From positions 1 through 6,633 of the forward strand of contig JAFPXW010000291.1 in assembly GCA_017394565.1 (NCBI GenBank): DNA of 6,633 nt, read 5' to 3'. The notes below the pieces were generated by a model. It was not told the DNA's origin, made no database searches, and saw only the letters and a program-made list of their open reading frames with translations. This document shows, in pieces, positions 1 to 4,948 of this stretch. The DNA comes from Oscillospiraceae bacterium (GTDB taxonomy: Bacteria; Bacillota; Clostridia; Oscillospirales; Ruminococcaceae). Each line of letters starts with the position of its first letter. Position 1 is the stretch's first letter. The translations under genes and the position numbers were made by a program.

Positions 1-16
1 CCTTTTTAGCTTTAGG

Positions 17-117
17 GAAGTACTGAATCAATCGGTCATACAGTACTTCGAGGATCCTAAAAGGGCTATTGGTGTTTTTTCCACACCACAAGTACTGGTT
101 TAAAAGAATCAGTACTT
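17..117. repeat. Cluster of AGTACT inverted repeats
   Basis: Four copies of the 6-bp palindrome AGTACT lie at 19-24, 42-47, 91-96 and 111-116. They are embedded in alternating 8-mers AAGTACTG and CAGTACTT, which form two perfect inverted repeats. The first pairs 17-25 with 41-49 (9 bp, 15-nt loop) and the second pairs 90-97 with 110-117 (8 bp, 12-nt loop). Between them a smaller dyad, TGGTGT (70-75) with ACACCA (83-88), could form a third hairpin. A fifth AGTACT lies at 148-153 inside the end of the peptidase gene. CTTTAGG (10-16) and CCTAAAAG (56-63) could extend the first stem with a bulge. The block follows the stop codon of the minus-strand peptidase gene. It lacks a clean U-tract after either hairpin, so it is not a textbook intrinsic terminator. 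It may be an extragenic palindromic element, a protein-binding array or an atypical terminator. The role is unknown. Confidence 0.6.
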
Positions 118-124
118 TCTTAGA

Positions 125-2509
125 TTACTTCGTGATCGCCGGTGTCCAGTACTGCTGGTTGTAAATATCCGTGAAGCGATACATCAGCTTCACAGCGCCG
201 TCGCCGACCTCGGTATTGCTGATGACCATGTTGTCGGTCACCGTCAGCGTATCGCCGAGGAGGTAGCTGTCCTGATACGTCTGGTCATAACTGTAATAAT
301 CGCAGATGAAATCCAGCTGATCGCCGACATTTAGCTCCGTCATGGATTTTGCAACGGTGTCCGTTTCACCGTCCGCATAATCCGTTGTTGCACCGGCAAT
401 ATAGCCATTCGGGTTGTCCTGGTCAAATACAAGGATCAGGTTCACGCGGTCGCCGTTCAGAAATGCCGGAACATAGCCGGAAATCGTGTAGTCATCGCCA
501 TTTTCCATCGTGTCCGTGTGGTAGTAAGCCACCGGCTGACCGTTGATGGAGAGCCAGTTGCGCTCCGTGTCAGCCACGAGATTACCGTTATCGTCGAAGC
601 TGTAAAGATTATCCAGTCCCATATCCACATAGCCCGTGCCGTCATCATAGAACAGATTGAGGTCAAGGCTCTGCACCATTTCCCACTGGGATTCCGGAAG
701 GTTCATGGTGTAGTCGCCGGCATCATTCTGTTCCCAGACGAGGTTTGCGGTGTCGAAATGATGTAGCGAGATGTAGTCCGCTGTCTGCTCCTGCGAGAGG
801 GGATTGGACTTCATGAATTCCGTATTGGAGCTGTCGAGATCCGCAATGCCGCGGCCGGAAGTCAGGAAAGAGCCCAGCAGAGAGCCGATCATTTCGGTGC
901 TGTTGGAGGTGCCGCCGAAGCTGCCTGCCAGATCGAAAAGCGAACCGATGGGCGAGGACGAACTGCCGCCGGCAGCGACCTGACCGCTGGTCTCCAGACT
1001 TGCGAACTGACGGATGCAGTTAGAATACGACGCATCCATGCCGATCTGATCGTAGGTCTTGCAAGCCTTGTCCACATAGGAGGTGCGCTTGTACGGGAAG
1101 TAGATCGAAACGCCGTAAGCGTTGGTCATGTTGGAGGAGGTACGGTTGTACTTGATGGCGCTTTTCAGCGTGTCCGCAAGCTGCTGTCCTTCAGAAGTGC
1201 CGAGATTCTGCGCGAAATTCACAAGGTCGATCTGGTCGATCTTTGAGCTTTCTGCAAATTCGCGTGTCGCATACCGCGCCTTGGAAACGCTGGCGAAATC
1301 CTCGCCCTTGAGCTTCTGGCTCACGGATTCGGAGAACGACGCAAGATCCGCCGGAACGGTGTTGGCAAATTCCGCAAGGTCAATGACAGAGAGCGTGGTT
1401 TTCTGACCGGCGCAGCGTCTGCCGCACTCGGAAACGAAATCATCCACGATGTTTTTTCCGATGTCGAGGGTAGACATGGAGGTATTCGCACCGAACTTGC
1501 TCACCCAGTTGGTGTAATACCAGCCGATGCCGGGCTCAGTTTCCTCCGAAGCGATGAGGTAATCCGCATACGGATCGAGCATCAGAGCCGTCTCCGCCGT
1601 TGCCATCAGGCACGCATCAAAGCCGATGAAATCAAACTTTACACCGCCGTTTTTCAGTGCAGTACGGATGCCGCCAAGTCCCATCGAACCGGCATTTTTG
1701 TACTTTTCATCGTAACCGTAGCCGCTGACCGATCCGCCGCCGTGATCCCAGAGAATGAGCTCGTTGCGGTTGGCAGGGAAGTTCTCGCTGCAATACTGGA
1801 TGAAGCCCGAAAGCGTCGCAGGCTCGGTCATGGACTTTGCGCCGTCGTCCTTGACAAGCGGCTTCAGACCGCCGTTTTTGAGCTGGTAGATCTGGTTGGT
1901 GGAAGTCGAAATGCCGGACGTTTTCCAGTTGGTGCAGCCGCCGGTGTAGATGATGATATTGAAGTTATCACCAAAGCTGGCATTTGCCATTTCCTGCATA
2001 TCGGAGGATGCCATGCTGTACTTCGACTCCAGATCCGTGCCGCACATATAGATCATCAGCGTGACCGTATCCTGTCCGTTGCCGAGGATGCTGGTGTATT
2101 TTTCGCGCGAACCGGAAGCCACACTGGTGTTCACACTTCCGCCGGAGGAAGCCACATTTCCAGTGAACAGGCTGGAGCTGTTGGCAAAATCGAAGCCGGA
2201 CGGTGCTGTGCCGGTAGTATCAGAGTACGTCGAATAGGATCCTGTGCCGGATTCGCCGCCCAGCAGTGAGCTGACCAGATTGCCGGTATCAGAGCCGTTT
2301 CCGCCGCCCATGAAAGCAGCCAGCAAAGCGATGATCACGACCAGCAGTCCGCCGCCGCCAGCTGCCGCCGCACGTTTGCCGCCGCCTCCGGAGGGCGTTC
2401 CGCCGCCCTGTCCGACAGGACCTGTGCCAAGTCCGCTGCCGCGCCGATGAACGCCGCTGCCGCCCGAGGTGACATTTTTTTCTCTTCCGCGTGGTCTGTT
2501 CGGTTCCAT
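125..2509 (-). CDS. Membrane-anchored clostripain-family (peptidase C11) cysteine peptidase
   Basis: This is a 794-residue protein predicted to hydrolyse peptide bonds at the outer surface of the cell membrane. The N-terminus is a basic, Gly-rich tail (about residues 1-53) followed by one hydrophobic helix (about 54-67) and no signal-peptidase site, suggesting an N-in, C-out anchor. A Ser/Gly/Thr-rich spacer runs to about 135. The C11 domain begins near DTVTLMIYMCGTDLES (147-162) and has the catalytic His in WDHGGGS (His256) and the catalytic Cys in FDACLMA (Cys300). Asp298 sits where the family's S1-pocket acidic residue lies, so cleavage after Arg or Lys is likely by homology. The peptidase part runs to about 505. 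After a Gly/Ser linker, a beta-rich C-terminal region (about 570-794) of unknown role follows. The start at 2509 is chosen because GGAGG precedes it by 5 nt. Upstream in-frame ATGs at 2563 and 2521 lack such a site, and the first lies at the predicted transcript start. Nothing looks truncated. The family assignment is secure; the substrate is unknown. Confidence 0.92.
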   Translation of the reverse strand: MEPNRPRGREKNVTSGGSGVHRRGSGLGTGPVGQGGGTPSGGGGKRAAAAGGGGLLVVIIALLAAFMGGGNGSDTGNLVSSLLGGESGTGSYSTYSDTTGTAPSGFDFANSSSLFTGNVASSGGSVNTSVASGSREKYTSILGNGQDTVTLMIYMCGTDLESKYSMASSDMQEMANASFGDNFNIIIYTGGCTNWKTSGISTSTNQIYQLKNGGLKPLVKDDGAKSMTEPATLSGFIQYCSENFPANRNELILWDHGGGSVSGYGYDEKYKNAGSMGLGGIRTALKNGGVKFDFIGFDACLMATAETALMLDPYADYLIASEETEPGIGWYYTNWVSKFGANTSMSTLDIGKNIVDDFVSECGRRCAGQKTTLSVIDLAEFANTVPADLASFSESVSQKLKGEDFASVSKARYATREFAESSKIDQIDLVNFAQNLGTSEGQQLADTLKSAIKYNRTSSNMTNAYGVSIYFPYKRTSYVDKACKTYDQIGMDASYSNCIRQFASLETSGQVAAGGSSSSPIGSLFDLAGSFGGTSNSTEMIGSLLGSFLTSGRGIADLDSSNTEFMKSNPLSQEQTADYISLHHFDTANLVWEQNDAGDYTMNLPESQWEMVQSLDLNLFYDDGTGYVDMGLDNLYSFDDNGNLVADTERNWLSINGQPVAYYHTDTMENGDDYTISGYVPAFLNGDRVNLILVFDQDNPNGYIAGATTDYADGETDTVAKSMTELNVGDQLDFICDYYSYDQTYQDSYLLGDTLTVTDNMVISNTEVGDGAVKLMYRFTDIYNQQYWTPAITK

Positions 2510-2513
2510 AGTT

Positions 2514-2519
2514 ACCTCC
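2514..2519 (-). promoter_or_regulatory. Ribosome binding site of the C11 peptidase gene
   Basis: On the minus strand GGAGGT lies just before ATG at 2509, with 5 nt between GGAGG and the start codon. It decides the start in favour of the MEPNRPRG N-terminus over two in-frame ATGs further upstream. Confidence 0.85.
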
Positions 2520-2539
2520 ATATATGAGATGTGAATTTT

Positions 2540-2567
2540 CTGTATTCGGGTAAAAATGCCCATACAG
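2540..2567 (-). promoter_or_regulatory. Hairpin or operator-like dyad at the predicted start of the peptidase transcript
   Basis: CTGTAT (2540-2545) is the reverse complement of ATACAG (2562-2567). Inside it, GGG (2548-2550) pairs with CCC (2559-2561), giving nine base pairs with a 2-nt bulge and an 8-nt A-rich loop. The predicted +1 of the peptidase promoter is near 2565, so the mRNA would begin with this stem-loop. It could protect the 5' end of the message, or as DNA it could be a repressor site overlapping +1. The dyad is visible; its function is inference. Confidence 0.45.
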
Positions 2568-2571
2568 ATTT

Positions 2572-2600
2572 ATTTTACACGATTTCGCACGGAATGTCAA
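2572..2600 (-). promoter_or_regulatory. Sigma-A-type promoter of the C11 peptidase gene
   Basis: On the minus strand a perfect -35 TTGACA (2600-2595) is followed, after exactly 17 nt, by TAAAAT (2577-2572) as the -10 element. Transcription should start near 2565, leaving an untranslated leader of about 55 nt before the ATG at 2509. The elements match housekeeping sigma consensus rather than ECF promoters. Confidence 0.82.
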
Positions 2601-2651
2601 GGGAAACGTGTGCTATTTTGTGAAAATTTCTGCCAATTTATCCCGATTTCC

Positions 2652-2680
2652 TTGACGAACGGAGTTTTTTCCTGTATAAT
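2652..2680 (+). promoter_or_regulatory. Sigma-A-type promoter of the sigma/anti-sigma operon
   Basis: TTGACG (2652-2657) and a perfect TATAAT (2675-2680) are separated by 17 nt, the optimal spacing. Transcription should start near 2687, giving a leader of about 100 nt before the chosen start at 2790. It is divergent from the peptidase promoter, with the two -35 elements about 50 bp apart, so a regulator bound between them could affect both. No clear ECF-type AAC...CGTC promoter was found in the same region. Confidence 0.82.
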
Positions 2681-2769
2681 AGTAAAAGATAGATCACATT
2701 TCAGACGTTCACAAATAATTTACAATTAACGACCGCAATTTCACCGCATTCATTCGTCATACATTATGA

Positions 2770-2780
2770 GGGGAGGGGAG
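2770..2780 (+). promoter_or_regulatory. G-rich ribosome binding site of the sigma factor gene
   Basis: GGGGAGGGGAG ends 9 nt before ATG at 2790. An in-frame ATG at 2766 overlaps the upstream side of this purine run and has only a pyrimidine-rich stretch before it, so it lacks a ribosome site. This favours translation from 2790. Confidence 0.65.
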
Positions 2781-2789
2781 CGCGTATCC

Positions 2790-3245
2790 ATGGATCTACA
2801 GCAGCAGTATGACAGAATATTTCAGTACTGTGTAAGTCGGATCTCGTCGCGTGAAACCGCAGAGGACATCACCCAGGAAACATTCCTGCGATTCTACGAG
2901 CATCCTGAATATCAGGGCAGCGGACATGAGATACAGTACCTATACACGATCGCACGCAATCTCTGCATCGACAATTACAAAAAGCCACAGGAAGAGCCGC
3001 TTCCGGATGATCTGCCGGAGGAAGCTTCGGATGAACCGGACTGGATCGACCGATTCGCACTCCGTGCCATTCTCGATGCCCTGCCGGCGGAGGAACGGGA
3101 GCTGATCGTTCTGCGCTATGTGTCAGGGCTTTCAGTGACGGAGATCGCAAAAATCCTTGGCGTTTCGTGGTTCAACGCGAACCGCCGCATCAAGCGCATC
3201 CTCAAAAAAATGCGTCAGGAATTTGAAAAGGAGGGGATGGAATGA
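2790..3245 (+). CDS. ECF-type RNA polymerase sigma factor (sigma-70 family)
   Basis: This is a 151-residue protein, a normal size for a group 4 (extracytoplasmic function) sigma factor, which directs RNA polymerase core to a dedicated promoter set. Region 2 covers about residues 4-67. It includes the core-binding and -10 segment TAEDITQETFLRFY (23-36) and the classical helix YLYTIARNLCIDNYKK (50-65). An acidic linker (about 66-85) leads to region 4 (about 88-145), with LPAEERELIVLRYVSGLSV (98-116) and the -35-binding helix-turn-helix EIAKILGVSWFNANRRIKRI (118-137). The segment WFNANRRIKRI departs from the more usual pattern of Thr-Val followed by Lys/Arg-Ser-Arg, hinting at its own -35 specificity. 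Start choice: 2790 has a G-rich ribosome site, whereas ATG 2766 (8 residues longer) does not. The stop overlaps the next start by 4 bp (ATGA), so the two genes are translationally coupled. The regulon is unknown. Confidence 0.93.
   Translation: MDLQQQYDRIFQYCVSRISSRETAEDITQETFLRFYEHPEYQGSGHEIQYLYTIARNLCIDNYKKPQEEPLPDDLPEEASDEPDWIDRFALRAILDALPAEERELIVLRYVSGLSVTEIAKILGVSWFNANRRIKRILKKMRQEFEKEGME
3228..3236 (+). promoter_or_regulatory. Ribosome binding site of the putative anti-sigma gene
   Basis: AAGGAGGGG lies inside the last codons of the sigma gene, 5 nt before ATG at 3242 (7 nt from the GGAGG core). With the ATGA stop/start overlap it supports coupled translation of the two proteins, as is usual for sigma/anti-sigma partners. 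Confidence 0.8.
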
Positions 3246-4798
3246 GCCGAAATTTCAAACGCGCACTCGACGGCTTGAAGGATACCTATCCGCATCCGGA
3301 TCCTGAACGCAGAGAAGCCTTCCTCCGGTCCCTTCCCCAGAAGCAGGAGGAACGCGAACACGCTGTGCTGCCGCTGTTCCATACGGGCAGAAAACCGTTG
3401 TATTTTGCGTTGCCTGCCGTTGTGACCGCAGCGCTGATGATCACGGTCGGCATCAGTACCTACAGGCATCACCAGCCGCACAGCATTCCCAGTATCCCCG
3501 TCGAAAGCACGACAACGGTGTCCACGACGACTTACACGCAGACCGTGTCGGAAGTAGAATCTCAGAATGAAACCACGGAAGTGGCAGGAATTGCACCGCC
3601 GTTCCCGACAGAATCATGGATCTCGACACAGATTACAACGGAGGAAGCGTCCGGAGGTACTGCGGCGACCGGAAATCATACACTGCCGCAGCTGGATCCG
3701 GTATTCCCGGTGCAGACAGCACCGCATTCCGCTAGCACAGCGCCGATGCCGGCTACATTGTTCCCGGTGCAGACGACTTCCGCCCATGCTGCGACAAAAG
3801 CAACAGAAGAACAGGCAGACTCCCCTGCAACAGTACCGTCTGATTCGCAGCCGGACGGAACGTACAATCATGAAACCACGACCACAAAGCGTATGACGCA
3901 GACAACGGCGGCACCGGATCCCATTGAGCTGACAACGGCGACCAGACGTACCACAGCTGCAACGACTACCACACGTCCGAAGATGACCACAACGACCAAA
4001 GCCATGACGAGCGCCAAAACAACGACTGCGCACACCACGACCACCACGGCGGCAACTTACACCAATATCTGGTGGACGACTACGGATCCGATGACGACAC
4101 AGGCGGAAGAAGCGACGATAAATATGACGACAGAAGCGGCAACAGAAGATATGGAATTTCCTGAGCCGACCGTACAGCCAACAGAACAACCGACAGTGTC
4201 TGCTTACACGACGGTGATCGCCTATGATCCGCTGACACCGGAGCAGGTTGCAAATGCGAAGCGCATCCTGGATTGGAGTACAGAAGGGACGAAACCATCG
4301 ACGGAAAGCGACGGCACAATCTGGTGGCATACACCGGCAGATGCTGCGACGGATGTCGTGCAGGGAACACTGGATGCGATCACCTACACCCATGTGGGCG
4401 GGGAGATCTACACGAAGTATGATTTCAGAGTCGGTTCCACACTGAAGGGATCGCATTCCGGCGGCACGATTTCCGTATATGAGCCGGGCGGTTATATCTC
4501 GCTGGGGCTTCTGCGGAGCTATTCGGAGGCCGCCAACGCCCGGACGAGTGACTGGACATGGAATGACATTGACGGGACGTATGTCTATGAGAAAGGCTCC
4601 GGTCTTTCGCCGGCAGAATATGGAACGACGTACGTACTGCTTCTGCGGGAGGCGAATGATCCCGCATATCCGTCCGGAGCGTATGTTTACGCTGCCGCGC
4701 CGGAAAACAGCCGATTGACACTGACGAATTCGATGAACTGCGTCAATGCCGGCGGTGCATCAGTCGGGTATTACGACCTGCTGTATTATCTGCGATGA
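3242..4798 (+). CDS. Putative transmembrane anti-sigma factor with Thr-rich stalk and extracytoplasmic sensor domain
   Basis: This is a 518-residue single-pass membrane protein encoded directly after, and overlapping, the ECF sigma gene. That position and topology are typical of an anti-sigma factor that holds the sigma at the membrane until an outside signal releases it. Residues 1-52 are charged and probably cytoplasmic; no Cys-containing zinc anti-sigma motif is present. One hydrophobic helix follows (about 54-72, YFALPAVVTAALMITVGIS), with Arg and Lys on its N-terminal side favouring N-in. Residues about 89-323 form a low-complexity Thr/Ser/Pro-rich stalk; 21 of the 40 residues at 235-274 are Thr. 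A globular C-terminal part (about 325-518) has VVQGTLDAITY (372-382), YTKYDFRV (390-397), LKG (401-403), ISVYEPGGYI (410-419) and YVLLLRE (464-470). This pattern resembles a beta-rich domain seen in other exported clostridial proteins, but I cannot name the family. The anti-sigma role rests on context and topology, not on a recognised domain. A cell-wall-spanning protein of another function is the alternative. Confidence 0.78.
   Translation: MSRNFKRALDGLKDTYPHPDPERREAFLRSLPQKQEEREHAVLPLFHTGRKPLYFALPAVVTAALMITVGISTYRHHQPHSIPSIPVESTTTVSTTTYTQTVSEVESQNETTEVAGIAPPFPTESWISTQITTEEASGGTAATGNHTLPQLDPVFPVQTAPHSASTAPMPATLFPVQTTSAHAATKATEEQADSPATVPSDSQPDGTYNHETTTTKRMTQTTAAPDPIELTTATRRTTAATTTTRPKMTTTTKAMTSAKTTTAHTTTTTAATYTNIWWTTTDPMTTQAEEATINMTTEAATEDMEFPEPTVQPTEQPTVSAYTTVIAYDPLTPEQVANAKRILDWSTEGTKPSTESDGTIWWHTPADAATDVVQGTLDAITYTHVGGEIYTKYDFRVGSTLKGSHSGGTISVYEPGGYISLGLLRSYSEAANARTSDWTWNDIDGTYVYEKGSGLSPAEYGTTYVLLLREANDPAYPSGAYVYAAAPENSRLTLTNSMNCVNAGGASVGYYDLLYYLR
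3704..3774 (+). repeat. Short direct repeat in the stalk-coding region
   Basis: The 14-mer TTCCCGGTGCAGAC occurs at 3704-3717 and again at 3761-3774, 57 bp (19 codons) apart and in frame. Each copy encodes FPVQT. It is probably a trace of internal duplication that lengthened the stalk, and it lies within a larger Thr-rich low-complexity stretch (about 3506-4210). Confidence 0.6.
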
Positions 4799-4804
4799 AT
4801 TTTC

Positions 4805-4839
4805 CAGGAGCTGTTCAAACGACAGCTCCTGAATTTTTT
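4805..4839 (+). terminator. Intrinsic terminator after the sigma/anti-sigma operon
   Basis: CAGGAGCTGT (4805-4814) and ACAGCTCCTG (4822-4831) form a perfect 10-bp stem with a 7-nt loop. AA and six T residues (4834-4839) follow. It begins 7 nt after the stop codon of the putative anti-sigma gene and separates that operon from the dockerin peptidase gene, which has its own promoter. Confidence 0.93.
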
Positions 4840-4861
4840 GTAAATATTTTCTTAAAAACTA

Positions 4862-4890
4862 TTGCAATTATGAAAACTTTCTGTTATAAT
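4862..4890 (+). promoter_or_regulatory. Sigma-A-type promoter of the dockerin peptidase gene
   Basis: TTGCAA (4862-4867) and a perfect TATAAT (4885-4890) are separated by 17 nt in an AT-rich stretch just after the terminator. Transcription should start near 4897, giving a leader of about 50 nt before ATG 4949. The pattern is that of a housekeeping promoter. Confidence 0.82.
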
Positions 4891-4914
4891 AATAGGTAGA
4901 GATGATGAAGTATG

Positions 4915-4946
4915 GGGTTCACTGACACAAAAACAAGGAGGAACCC
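4915..4946 (+). promoter_or_regulatory. Ribosome binding site within a small dyad ahead of the dockerin peptidase gene
   Basis: AAGGAGG (4935-4941) lies 7 nt before ATG 4949, an excellent ribosome site that fixes the start. GGGTTC (4915-4920) is the exact reverse complement of GAACCC (4941-4946), so a 6-bp stem with a 20-nt loop could place the ribosome site at the 3' edge of the loop and pair its last G. The ribosome site is firm; regulation by the stem is speculative. Confidence 0.6.
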
Positions 4947-4948
4947 AC

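Noticed and set aside
70..117. Rho-independent terminator for either strand
   Set aside because: Hairpins exist, but the stems are short and AT-rich, with no proper U-tract directly after them on either strand; kept as a repeat element instead.
1742..2269. Plus-strand open frame of 175 codons inside the C11 peptidase gene
   Set aside because: It lies fully opposite a well-supported conserved gene, has no ribosome site or recognisable motif, and is explained as antisense shadow.
2510..2563. Upstream in-frame ATGs (2563, 2521) as the peptidase start
   Set aside because: ATG 2563 sits at the predicted transcription start, and neither has a ribosome site. ATG 2509 has GGAGG at ideal spacing and begins the MEPNRPRGREKN tail.
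2722..2760. Possible ECF-type promoter (AAC near 2728, CGTC near 2755)
   Set aside because: The spacing is well beyond the usual 15-17 nt and the flanks do not match known ECF consensus sequences.
2766..2789. ATG 2766 as the sigma factor start
   Set aside because: No purine-rich site precedes it, and the G-rich site lies after it, correctly placed for ATG 2790. The extra eight residues (MRGGERVS) just translate the ribosome site region.
3506..4210. Thr-rich region as tandem repeat array or CRISPR-like structure
   Set aside because: There is no regular period or conserved repeat unit beyond one 14-bp duplication; it is low-complexity coding sequence for a protein stalk.
3614..4456. Long minus-strand open frame (280 codons) opposite the anti-sigma candidate
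   Set aside because: The translation is Arg/Cys-rich with no domain or ribosome site. It exists because the Thr-rich plus-strand frame (ACN codons) rarely gives stops on the reverse strand.
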